A DNA stretch of 10,454 nt from an uncultured Collinsella sp. (GCA_900761995.1 CAAFEY010000090.1:1-10454), one strand, 5' to 3'; shown: positions 1 to 6,459, counted from the stretch's first letter. The notes: a model not told the origin generated them from the letters alone. Made by a program: numbers and translations.

Positions 1-1
1 C

Positions 2-910
2 ATCTCCGTTCCCCGCGTTAAAGAGCATTTTGACCAGATCATGGGCCTCGAGCCGGGATTTGTGCCCACCACCTCGGCCTCCCCTGCCGCCAGCGCAGCC
101 CATAAGCGCGGCGATATCTGCTTCTTCGATATCGACGGAACGCTCGCCTGGCAAGACCCTCGAGTGGCACAAGAGCTTCCCGAGAGCGAGCGTGACCTGT
201 CCCCTTATCCCAACGAGGCGGTCTCGCAGGCCATCCGCGATTTCGTTGCAAACGGCAACATGGCCTTTATCTGCACAGGACGCACCCTCAGCTGCATCCA
301 CCCCAAACTTCTTGAGCTGCCCTGGACCGGCATCGTCTGTCTTGCGGGCGGTTACGCCGAGATCAACGGACACGCAATTCGCGATCTGTCGATGACGCCC
401 AGTATGCTGCAGCGTCTTGCCCCCTACCTTGAGCAATCGGGCGAGGTCATCCGCTTTGAGGGCCTCAACGGCGTCGTGCGCATGAGTGCCGATGCCCCCG
501 ATGCTCCCGGATACGCGCGCACCCTGGGCGACGCAGTCACGCAGCTGCAACATTACAGTGCCTACAAGATCTTGATGTCTACATCGCTCGCCAACCACAT
601 CGCTCAAGATAAGGCACTTGAGCCGTTGTTGTGCTTTAACGAGCTCGAACTCGAGGTAACCGAAATCTCGCCCCGCGAATGCACGAAGCGCGGGGGCATC
701 CAGTCTGTACTCGACGCCCTCGATCCCCACCATGGAACCGTATACGGCATCGGCGACGCCAGCAATGACGTCTCGCTGATGAACGCCGTCGATGTCGGTA
801 TCGCCATGGGCAATGCGCCAGACTATCTCAAAAAGCGCGCCGACTACATCACCGACTCGGTCGACAAAGATGGCGTCGTCAAGGCGCTCGAGCACTTTAG
901 GCTTATATAA
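2..910 (+). CDS. HAD-IIB (Cof-type) phosphatase, C-terminal part; frame open at left edge
   Basis: Predicted haloacid-dehalogenase-superfamily phosphatase, probably cytosolic and acting on a sugar phosphate or other small phosphoester; the substrate cannot be read. Numbered from the ATG at 41 (289 residues to the TAA at 908-910), motif I is FFDIDGTL with the nucleophile and acid at D30 and D32. Motif II is CTGRT (T79), motif III is K216, and motif IV is GDASNDVSL (D239, N242, D243). The region of about 105-215 between motifs II and III is the C2-type cap of the Cof/HAD-IIB group. The reading frame stays open upstream of 41 to the window edge (ISVPRVKEHFDQI...), no Shine-Dalgarno precedes the ATG at 41, and the HAD domain begins only after a Ser/Ala/Pro-rich linker. 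I therefore infer that the true start is upstream, possibly with another domain before it. The family call is firm; start and substrate are not. Confidence 0.85.
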   Translation: MSVPRVKEHFDQIMGLEPGFVPTTSASPAASAAHKRGDICFFDIDGTLAWQDPRVAQELPESERDLSPYPNEAVSQAIRDFVANGNMAFICTGRTLSCIHPKLLELPWTGIVCLAGGYAEINGHAIRDLSMTPSMLQRLAPYLEQSGEVIRFEGLNGVVRMSADAPDAPGYARTLGDAVTQLQHYSAYKILMSTSLANHIAQDKALEPLLCFNELELEVTEISPRECTKRGGIQSVLDALDPHHGTVYGIGDASNDVSLMNAVDVGIAMGNAPDYLKKRADYITDSVDKDGVVKALEHFRLI

Positions 911-1023
911 GCAGCCGGCACGCGCACGCGTCCCGTTTCTCCAAATCGCCAAAACAGACGCGCCGGCAACTCCAATGTGGCAATATGGTATCTGCACACC
1001 GCAACGATGTAACCCAAGAAAGA

Positions 1024-2049
1024 ATGCGAGAACCCGTGTCCAGTCCGTTTACCAGCTTTTTAGCCCAGCACTTTGACCAGATTAACGACTATCTGGCCAC
1101 GTTCTTTGACGGACAGGCGACCTCTGCCGATATCGAGCGCTACCTGTATGCGCCGCTCTCGGCTTTTACGGCCAACGCCGGCAAGCGCCACCGCCCGCTT
1201 ATCTGTATGCTCGCCGCAACCGCAGTGGGCGGCAGCTTTGAGAGCGCCCGCAGCGCCGCGGCAGCCATCGAGCATTTCCAGTCGGGCGCGCTGATCCACG
1301 ACGACATCGCCGACAACGGACAGCTTCGTCGAGGCAAGCCCTGCATGCACCTTACCGAGGGCACGGGCCTTGCCATCAATTGTGGCGACCTGGCGCTCAC
1401 CATGGTCACCAAGACGGTTCTCGACGACCCTACGCTTGAGTCCGACGTGAAGCTGCGCGTGCTCCACGAGCTTACCGAGATGATCGTCCGCACCATCGAG
1501 GGTCAAGCACTCGACCTGGGTTGGGTCCGTGACGGGCGCTTTGATATCTCGGTTGATGACTACCTGGACATGGCGACGCACAAGACCGCGTTTTACAGCG
1601 GAGCTACGCCGCTTGCCGCCGGAGCCATTATCGGCGGCGGCAGCGATAAGCAAATCGAAGCGCTGCGCGCCTTTGGCCTGCACACGGGCCTTGCCTTTCA
1701 GATTCAGGACGACCTGCTCAACCTTGTCGGCACTAAGGAAGCCGCCAACAAGGACTTCCGCACCGACATCACCGAGGGCAAGCGCACGCTTGTCGCCGTA
1801 CATGCCCTCTCTGATGAGCGCTACCACGACGAGGTCGAGGCGATTCTTTCCTCGGGCACCGATGATCCCGCGCAGCTCGCACGCGCCGTGGAGATCTTCC
1901 AGGAGACCGGCTCCATCGATTACGCCCACACTTACGCGCTCGACCTGACCGCTAAGGCCAAAGCGGCCATCGAGAACGTTGAGCTTGATCCGCACGCACG
2001 CGAGCTGTTCCTCTCCATGGCAGATTTCTTTGTGGAGCGCCTTAACTAA
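1024..2049 (+). CDS. Polyprenyl diphosphate synthase (trans-isoprenyl transferase family)
   Basis: Soluble enzyme that condenses isopentenyl diphosphate with an allylic diphosphate to build a polyprenyl chain, usually feeding quinone side chains or other isoprenoids. Numbered from an in-frame ATG at 985, the substrate-binding GKRHRP lies at 66-71. The first aspartate motif DDIAD is at 106-110 followed by the conserved RRGKP (115-119). GQALDL is near 173-178, the second aspartate motif appears as FQIQDDLLN (238-246), and DITEGKRTL is at 261-269. The second motif ends in Asn where many relatives have Asp. Three starts are possible: ATG 985, ATG 1024 and GTG 1036. I chose 1024 because family homology begins just after it and a purine-rich AAGAAAG lies immediately upstream, though its spacing is short; the longer form adds 13 residues with no obvious role. 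The gene follows the HAD gene by about 110 nt without a visible terminator. Chain length and the exact product cannot be read. Confidence 0.9.
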   Translation: MREPVSSPFTSFLAQHFDQINDYLATFFDGQATSADIERYLYAPLSAFTANAGKRHRPLICMLAATAVGGSFESARSAAAAIEHFQSGALIHDDIADNGQLRRGKPCMHLTEGTGLAINCGDLALTMVTKTVLDDPTLESDVKLRVLHELTEMIVRTIEGQALDLGWVRDGRFDISVDDYLDMATHKTAFYSGATPLAAGAIIGGGSDKQIEALRAFGLHTGLAFQIQDDLLNLVGTKEAANKDFRTDITEGKRTLVAVHALSDERYHDEVEAILSSGTDDPAQLARAVEIFQETGSIDYAHTYALDLTAKAKAAIENVELDPHARELFLSMADFFVERLN

Positions 2050-2090
2050 CGGGGGTTATAAAACCTGTGGGCAGCGAGTTTGGGTACAAG

Positions 2091-2120
2091 TTGCTACACT
2101 ATTGAGTGCATGTTTATAAA
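2091..2120 (+). promoter_or_regulatory. Predicted sigma70-type promoter for the peptidoglycan-binding protein gene
   Basis: TTGCTA (2091-2096) and TATAAA (2115-2120) are separated by 18 nt in the 139-nt gap after the polyprenyl synthase gene. The next ATG (2189) has a good Shine-Dalgarno GAAAGGGG at 2174-2181 with a 7-nt gap. The match is by eye; no transcription start is known. Confidence 0.5.
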
Positions 2121-2188
2121 TTGTCTCGCGTTGTCTATCCGACACACGCTCAAAATAGTACGAATGGTACGCCGAAAGGGGTTCGTTC

Positions 2189-3094
2189 ATGGAACCTATT
2201 ACCACGGGCATGCAGGGAGCAGCCGTCGAGGACGTCCAGTCCCGCCTTCTGCAGCTCGGCTATACAATCGATGACGCCGAGGTTGTCGACAAGCGCTTTG
2301 GCACCACCACCGAGCAGGCCGTCAGCACCTTCAGGCTCGACAGCGGCCTTGCTGCCGGTCATGCCGTCGATATCCCCTGTTGGAGCGCCCTGGTCGACGC
2401 CTCGTATAAGCTGGGCGACCGCACCCTGTATCTGCGCATGCCCAATTTCCATGGCGCCGATGTGCAGGCCCTGCAGCGCGCTCTCAACGTTTTGGGCTTT
2501 GCCTGTGGCGAAGACGACGGCTACTTTGGTCCGCATACCGAGGCCGCCCTGCAGCAGTTCCAGGAAAATGTCGGCCTGTTTGCCGACGGCATGGCCTTCC
2601 AGGACACCTACGCCTACATCAACCGCCTGCACCATGTGTGGGAGGGCAAGCCCTCGGTCACCGAAGCCGAGTCCCGCATCGGTTTTGCTCGCGCCGCCAA
2701 CGTGCTCGAGCGCTTCCAGATCGCCGTTATCGGTGAGGACCCCATCGCACGCAGCGTTGCTTCGCGCATGTGGAACATCGCCACGGCAACGACCGACAAC
2801 AGCGGCATGATGCTCTGCGACTCCGAGGTCCCAACCGACGTTGACCTGGTGCTCGAGATCGCAAGCGACGAGCTGCCCGCCGACGCCGCGCCACGCGCCA
2901 CAATTGCCCTCGCCGAGTGCCACAACCTGGCCCAGCGCATCCGCACCGCCAATGTCGCCGCGCAGCAGAAGCCGGCTCGCATTCGCATTGAGCTCACGGG
3001 CATGACGCGCTACAACGGCACCTTCACGGCCAGCGACGCGCAGACGCTCGCCGTACGCCTACTCGACGGCGTTTGCGATGCCCTCGCAGATTAG
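2189..3094 (+). CDS. Protein with two peptidoglycan-binding (PG_binding_1-like) domains and an unassigned C-terminal domain
   Basis: A 301-residue protein. Residues about 6-70 and 84-148 are two copies of the PG_binding_1-type three-helix fold. They show the usual pattern G..V..VQ..L..LGY (7-25) ... FG..T..AV..F (37-48), and again DVQALQRALNVLGF (91-104) ... GYFGPHTEAALQQFQ (111-125). Such domains normally tether cell-wall hydrolases to the murein. Residues about 152-301 form a separate alpha/beta-looking region (RFQIAVIGEDPIARSV at 175-190) in which I recognise no catalytic motif. There is no signal peptide, membrane segment or lipobox, which is unusual for a murein-binding protein. It may be cytosolic, exported by another route, or the repeats may bind something else. 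The start is supported by GAAAGGGG 7 nt upstream. The stop codon is directly followed by the -10 box of the tRNA promoter. Domain calls are solid; the function is unknown. Confidence 0.85.
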   Translation: MEPITTGMQGAAVEDVQSRLLQLGYTIDDAEVVDKRFGTTTEQAVSTFRLDSGLAAGHAVDIPCWSALVDASYKLGDRTLYLRMPNFHGADVQALQRALNVLGFACGEDDGYFGPHTEAALQQFQENVGLFADGMAFQDTYAYINRLHHVWEGKPSVTEAESRIGFARAANVLERFQIAVIGEDPIARSVASRMWNIATATTDNSGMMLCDSEVPTDVDLVLEIASDELPADAAPRATIALAECHNLAQRIRTANVAAQQKPARIRIELTGMTRYNGTFTASDAQTLAVRLLDGVCDALAD

Positions 3095-3101
3095 GTAAAC
3101 T
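3073..3101 (+). promoter_or_regulatory. Predicted promoter of tRNA-Gln, overlapping the end of the preceding gene
   Basis: TTGCGA (3073-3078) and TAAACT (3096-3101) are separated by exactly 17 nt. The -35 box lies inside the last codons of the peptidoglycan-binding protein gene and the -10 box starts 2 nt after its stop codon. Initiation near 3108 would leave a leader of about 25 nt before the mature tRNA. That leader contains a small hairpin, GTTGC/GCAAC, at 3108-3123. Confidence 0.65.
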
Positions 3102-3132
3102 AGACGAGTTGCTTTTGGGCAACACCACACAT

Positions 3133-3207
3133 TGGGACGTAGTTCAACGGTAGAACTCCGGTTTTTGGTGCCGGCTGTTGGGGGTTCGAATCCCTCCGTC
3201 CCAGCCA
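3133..3207 (+). tRNA. tRNA-Gln, anticodon UUG, CCA encoded
   Basis: A complete cloverleaf can be drawn. The acceptor stem is TGGGACG (3133-3139) paired with CGTCCCA (3197-3203). The D arm is GTTC/GAAC. The anticodon stem CCGGT/GCCGG encloses the loop TTTTGGT with anticodon TTG. The variable loop has 5 nt, and the T arm GGGGG-TTCGAAT-CCCTC has one G-U pair. The discriminator base is G, followed by an encoded CCA (3205-3207). The U-A first acceptor pair is typical of tRNA-Gln. It decodes CAA, and CAG by wobble. Confidence 0.97.
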
Positions 3208-3216
3208 TTAAAACTG

Positions 3217-3253
3217 AGCGCCCTAAGCCCATAACGGCCCAGGGCGCTTTCTT
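3217..3253 (+). terminator. Intrinsic terminator of tRNA-Gln
   Basis: A perfect 8-bp stem, AGCGCCCT (3217-3224) with AGGGCGCT (3241-3248), encloses a 16-nt loop and is followed by a T-rich TTTCTT run. It begins 9 nt after the tRNA CCA end. The long loop makes it moderate in strength. Confidence 0.7.
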
Positions 3254-3258
3254 GTGGG

Positions 3259-3499
3259 CAAGCGGAGGAATTCGAACCCGCAAGGGTGCGGAGCTGAGGA
3301 AACGCGAAGCGTTTTCCAGCGCAGCACGCAAGGAGCGAAGCGACGCAGCGGGGCGCGGCCGCCGACCAGGCGGACGCGGAATCCCTCCGTCCCACACCAG
3401 CCAAGAGCCCCTCACGTCAAGCAAATCGAGCCAACGCCGCCAAGCGGAGGAATCCGAACCCGCAAGGATGCGGAGCGACGCAGCGGGGCGCGGCCGCCG
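3259..3499 (+). repeat. Two-copy GC-rich direct repeat downstream of tRNA-Gln
   Basis: Block a occurs at 3259-3294 and again at 3441-3476 with 34 of 36 bases identical. It contains an inverted T-loop-like AATTCGAACC or AATCCGAACC. Block b (GACGCAGCGG...GCCG, 23 bases) occurs at 3342-3364 and 3477-3499 without a mismatch. In the second copy, blocks a and b abut. In the first copy, 47 extra bases (3295-3341) lie between them and include a small GGAAACGC/GCGTTTTCC hairpin. The translated shadow (GGIRTRK..) is of a kind often mis-annotated beside tRNA genes. No coding role is supported. Confidence 0.75.
3379..3399 (+). repeat. Partial copy of the tRNA-Gln 3' end (possible residual attachment site)
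   Basis: GAATCCCTCCGTCCCA at 3379-3394 is identical to tRNA-Gln 3188-3203, covering half of the T loop, the 3' T stem and the 3' acceptor strand. In place of the tRNA's GCCA it continues CACCA. The copy is a direct repeat 191 bp from the tRNA and sits between the two copies of the GC-rich block. Identity confined to a tRNA 3' end is what integrase attachment sites leave behind, but no integrase is present here. Confidence 0.55.
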
Positions 3500-3513
3500 C
3501 AGGCAGACGCGGT

Positions 3514-3572
3514 GCCGGCACTTGGGGACGCTCCTAAGTGCCGGCATTATAGGAACGTCCCCAAGTGCCGGC
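3514..3572. repeat. REP-like inverted repeat, 23-bp arms
   Basis: The left arm 3514-3536 and right arm 3550-3572 are complementary at 22 of 23 positions (mismatch 3531/3555). The 13-nt loop contains a third copy of the terminal AAGTGCCGGC (its first A shared with the left arm). The arms carry GCCGGCACTTGGGGACG. The architecture resembles REP/BIME-type elements mobilised by Y1-type (RAYT) transposases; that link is inference from general knowledge, and no transposase lies in the window. No T-tract follows, so a terminator role is not supported. Confidence 0.7.
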
Positions 3573-3605
3573 TCGGGACTATTTTCGAGGACCCTCCGAA
3601 GGACT

Positions 3606-3835
3606 GTGGCCAAAAAACGGCAAATATGAGTACTGTTACCGTTGTAGCTACATTATTTTCGTTAATAAAAGAAGATCTTAATGAGATTTATTCGCATCAA
3701 GGTCTTCCTTTAATGAACACTTGAGGAGATACGGCAGCTTATCTGCTCGATCGACACGTCAAATCACCTTAAATGTGGTCAAAATTACTGCTACTAAAAG
3801 AGTATCAGTACTCATATTTGATGTTTTTTGGCCAC
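3606..3835. mobile_element. AT-rich 230-bp segment bounded by 30-bp inverted repeats (MITE-like)
   Basis: The left end 3606-3635 (GTGGCCAAAAAACGGCAAAT...) and right end 3806-3835 are inverted repeats matching at 28 of 30 positions. The interior is strikingly AT-rich compared with the GC-rich surroundings, which suggests foreign origin or a non-coding element. No transposase is encoded. A 32-codon frame (3626-3724, MSTVTVVATLFSLIKED...) starts inside the left repeat without a Shine-Dalgarno, so I do not call it a gene. I see no clear target-site duplication (left flank ...AGGACT, right flank GGCTCT...). It could be a MITE, a decayed insertion, or two inverted copies of a dispersed repeat. Confidence 0.5.
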
Positions 3836-3873
3836 GGCTCTTTATAGACACCCTGCACAGCGACGGTGGTAGA

Positions 3874-3906
3874 TTTCGGAACGTGTCCGTCAGCCCCGTT
3901 CCGAAA
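3874..3906. repeat. Perfect 10-bp hairpin with 13-nt loop
   Basis: TTTCGGAACG (3874-3883) and CGTTCCGAAA (3897-3906) are perfectly complementary. No T-tract of useful length follows on either strand. It lies downstream of the JetD-like gene, past the large palindromic element, and may help end that transcript. The role is unknown. Confidence 0.5.
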
Positions 3907-3940
3907 AGCGAGCCGCGTGCAACGGCCAAGCCACGACAGC

Positions 3941-4073
3941 CCCCGGGAGAGCGGGGACACCGGCTTAGGTTTATCGCGAGTTCCGCACGAACAGGAGGCC
4001 ACTTAATGTGGCCTCCGTCGTGAGCAGGACTGTAGAGCAGGAAACCTAAGCCGGTGTCCCCGCTCTCCCGGGG
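3941..4073. repeat. Palindromic structured element, copy 1
   Basis: Arms 3941-3972 and 4042-4073 are complementary at all 32 positions. They enclose a 69-nt core (3973-4041) that is almost the same as the core of copy 2 at 8765-8833 (63 of 69 bases). Within the core, GGAGGCCAC/GTGGCCTCC closes on a TTAAT loop, and AGTTCC can pair with GGACT (one bulge). The element ends 10 nt beyond the stop codon of the minus-strand JetD-like gene, so it would be the start of that gene's 3' UTR. The strand that acts is not settled, and no U-tract follows to make it a standard terminator. Confidence 0.8.
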
Positions 4074-4083
4074 CCGGCGGAAT

Positions 4084-6276
4084 TTAGTTGTTAAGCATGC
4101 GGTCGAAGCTTCCCGAGTCGCCATCCCGATAGTCGGCGGTCATCAGAATCTCCTGCGGAATGCGCCCGCCCTCGCGCAGCACATTGCGGAACTGCACGCG
4201 CGTGACCATGGGCAGATCCTTGATCGTCGCCGCCAAGTTCTGCGGCACGCCCTGGTTGGCAGCCGCGGGCTCGCACTCGCCGCCGGCCTTCACGCGACGC
4301 TTATGCTCGGCGAGCATGGCGCGGTACATGCCGGCATGCAGGCGAATCTCAACCACATTGGCATTGCGAGCCTGCTCGACGATGCGCGCGCCCTCGCGGT
4401 CGATATCGCCCACGTAGTAGACGTAGTTAAAGCGATAGCCGATCTCAGCCAGATAATCGTCCAGGGCATGCGAGACGCTCGCCTTGCATCCGCCGCCAAA
4501 AATCACGCCGCCCACCTTGATGCCAAAGAGCTTGGCGTGCTTGCGGCCACGCAGTAGCCTGACGATCTCGTCGTAGGTGTCCAGGTTCTCGACCATAATG
4601 AACGGCTTATCGGCGCCCAGCGTAAAGAAACCCGTAAAGTGAACGGGGCGGTTGGGGGCGACCTTAATCGCCTGCATGCTGATGCCCTTTTCGGTCATAC
4701 GCCGAATTAGGCGCTCGCCGTGCTTGCCGTCAAAGGCCTTCTCATCGTTAAAAATCTGGTAGGCGCGCTGGCGACGCGAGGCAACCGGCGTATCGGCACC
4801 TCGGTTCTGCTCGATCCAAGCCTGGATGATTGCGATTTCCTCGGCAATCTTGCGGTTGGACATCTCGTTGTGCTGAGTGCGCTGCGGAGCCTTTTTGCCG
4901 TCCTTGCCCTCGACCTTTACGATCTGTGTCTGCTGCTCCTTGATCTTAGAGAGCGCCGTAGGCGTAGGGACAACTTTGAGCAGCTGCCTGCCTAAAACGC
5001 GGGCAAGGGCAAACGCCGAGACCTCGCCGTGGACTGCCGACTTGGGCTGCTGGGCAGCAGCATCTACTGCGGCAGACTCCGGCTTCTTCTGAGACCTGCG
5101 CTTAGAATCGCCTTGGGAATTGCGCTCGCGCTTCGGCATAGACGCCTGCTTCTGCGGACGATCGGACTTGCCCTCCTTCGCCGGCTGGCGCTTAGGCTGC
5201 CCCGAAGAAACCTCGGCCTTCGCATCCTCGTCCTGCGGCGTGGTCTTCTCGGCTGCAGTCTCGGCATGGGAACTGCGGCCCCCGCGATGGCGACGGCGGC
5301 GAGGCCTGCTCGACGCGCCCTGCTCCGTCTGCCCATCAGTAGGCTGCTCGCCCTTGGCCTCGGCAGCAACCTCAAGCTGCGGCTCAACAGGCTTCTGTTC
5401 GCGAGCCGCCGGCTCAACGGTTTTCTCGGTTTGTTCGGCCTTCTCGGCCTGAGCGGTCGAAGCCGGCTCGCCCTTCTCCTGACGCCTTACGGGATACGCG
5501 CGCCTCGCAAAACCACGCCCGGGACGGCATGAACCCGGAGCCTTCTTGGCAGACTCCTCAACATCGTCTGCAGCCTCGGAAGGCTCTTCAACCTCATGCG
5601 CGACATCCTGCTGCGCAGCCTTAAAGTGGGCACCACGGCGACGCTGGGGCTCCTGGGCCTCCACGGGCTTTTGCTCCTTCGCGGGCCTCTGCGACTCGGC
5701 AGCAACCTCGTTCTCAACAGCCTCGGCATCCGTCTCACCCTTTTGAGCAACGGCACGACGGAAGCGCTCCTGCTGGGCGCGGCGCTGCGCATCGCGCTTG
5801 CCACCCCCGCCAAAACCGCCGCGTCCTGCCTTGGCCGTAAAGGCACGCACGACGTTCTCATCGAGCAACTCATCGGTATCGACATGCTCACGCGGAGCAG
5901 CTTCTTCCACAGCAGGCACGTCAGCGGAATCCTCGACGACAAAATCTTCGACGGACTCGGCAGGCTGCTCCTGGGCATCGCGGATCTCGACATTGATGGT
6001 ATAGAACGCCGGGCGCCCGTTAATGCCGCTGCCCTCGATCTTGGTCACGATATTTGCCGCGATAAGCTCATCGCGCATCGCCTTGGTGTCGCATTCCTTA
6101 TCGACGGAGCGGAAAATCTGCGCCAGCGCGCTCGACTTAATCTTGAGCGCCTTGCGGCAGAGCAGGTCGTAGGCAACCAGCTTGGCGCGCTCGGCAGAAA
6201 GCGACGTCTGGCTGCTCAGACGCTCAGCCAGAGCATCGACATTGTTTTGATTATCGGAATATACCGTCTTGGCCAC
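4084..6276 (-). CDS. Protein with C-terminal JetD/DUF2220 Toprim-like domain and long disordered middle
   Basis: I place the start at the GTG at 6274-6276 (product MAKTVYSDNQ..., 730 residues). AAAGGGG lies 4 nt upstream, and frame upstream of it runs through a promoter and the cstA terminator. Residues 1-100 look like a small helical, possibly winged-helix domain. Residues about 101-414 are low-complexity, rich in Glu, Lys, Arg, Ala, Pro and Gln with basic clusters (RPRRRRHRGGR), and are probably disordered. Residues about 470-730 match the JetD C-terminal (DUF2220) fold: RQRAYQIFNDEK near 502-513, the Toprim glutamate in VEN (E563), GDIDREG with D624 and D626, MYRAML, and RIPQEI near the end. 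In Wadjet systems JetD is the nuclease that cuts plasmids with the SMC-like JetABC. No jetABC lies here and the N-terminus is not the usual JetD one, so a solitary DNA- or RNA-acting role is possible. Nuclease activity is inference. Confidence 0.7.
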   Translation of the reverse strand: MAKTVYSDNQNNVDALAERLSSQTSLSAERAKLVAYDLLCRKALKIKSSALAQIFRSVDKECDTKAMRDELIAANIVTKIEGSGINGRPAFYTINVEIRDAQEQPAESVEDFVVEDSADVPAVEEAAPREHVDTDELLDENVVRAFTAKAGRGGFGGGGKRDAQRRAQQERFRRAVAQKGETDAEAVENEVAAESQRPAKEQKPVEAQEPQRRRGAHFKAAQQDVAHEVEEPSEAADDVEESAKKAPGSCRPGRGFARRAYPVRRQEKGEPASTAQAEKAEQTEKTVEPAAREQKPVEPQLEVAAEAKGEQPTDGQTEQGASSRPRRRRHRGGRSSHAETAAEKTTPQDEDAKAEVSSGQPKRQPAKEGKSDRPQKQASMPKRERNSQGDSKRRSQKKPESAAVDAAAQQPKSAVHGEVSAFALARVLGRQLLKVVPTPTALSKIKEQQTQIVKVEGKDGKKAPQRTQHNEMSNRKIAEEIAIIQAWIEQNRGADTPVASRRQRAYQIFNDEKAFDGKHGERLIRRMTEKGISMQAIKVAPNRPVHFTGFFTLGADKPFIMVENLDTYDEIVRLLRGRKHAKLFGIKVGGVIFGGGCKASVSHALDDYLAEIGYRFNYVYYVGDIDREGARIVEQARNANVVEIRLHAGMYRAMLAEHKRRVKAGGECEPAAANQGVPQNLAATIKDLPMVTRVQFRNVLREGGRIPQEILMTADYRDGDSGSFDRMLNN

Positions 6277-6310
6277 GGGGCCCCTTTCATATGCACACAT
6301 ATACGTCCTT

Positions 6311-6340
6311 ATGGTACAACGCACGAGCCTATCCACGCAA
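6311..6340 (-). promoter_or_regulatory. Predicted promoter of the JetD-like gene
   Basis: On the minus strand TTGCGT (6335-6340) and TACCAT (6311-6316) are separated by 18 nt. They lie between the cstA terminator and the GTG start at 6276, leaving a leader of about 30 nt. This makes the gene a separate transcription unit and argues against starts farther upstream. Confidence 0.5.
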
Positions 6341-6381
6341 AACATCTGCGAGAACGCCCTTGCACCACCTGTTCTCACAAG

Positions 6382-6420
6382 AAAAAAGACCGGGTCCGCT
6401 TGATTGCGGACCCGGTCTTT
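6382..6420 (-). terminator. Strong intrinsic terminator of cstA
   Basis: A perfect 15-bp stem, AAAGACCGGGTCCGC on the minus strand (6406-6420) with its complement at 6385-6399, encloses a 6-nt loop. A run of six T follows on the minus strand (6382-6387). It lies 39 nt after the cstA stop codon. On the plus strand only TTT follows, so it works mainly for the minus-strand transcript. Confidence 0.9.
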
Positions 6421-6459
6421 CCGAGTCAAATAGATGGGAGATTCAACCCGTCCGACCGA

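Noticed and set aside
1060..1995. 311-codon minus-strand frame opposite the polyprenyl synthase
   Set aside because: Shadow of a gene with all catalytic motifs in the other frame.
3259..3499. CRISPR array
   Set aside because: Only two copies, unequal in length, spaced about 180 bp apart, with no regular spacers and no cas genes.
3132..3629. 165-codon plus-strand frame and its minus-strand partner 3059-3613
   Set aside because: Both run straight through tRNA-Gln, its terminator and repeats; GGIRTRK-type products are familiar artefacts beside tRNA genes.
3626..3724. 32-codon frame in the AT-rich segment (MSTVTVVATLF...)
   Set aside because: It reads somewhat protein-like, but has no Shine-Dalgarno and starts within the inverted repeat; too little to call a gene.
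3941..4073. Ordinary intrinsic terminator for the JetD-like gene
   Set aside because: Although the stem is very strong, no T run follows it on either strand, and the large conserved core would be unexplained.
6277..6429. 51-codon upstream extension of the JetD-like protein
   Set aside because: It would translate the cstA terminator stem and the gene's own promoter; the GTG at 6276 with AAAGGGG just upstream is the better start.
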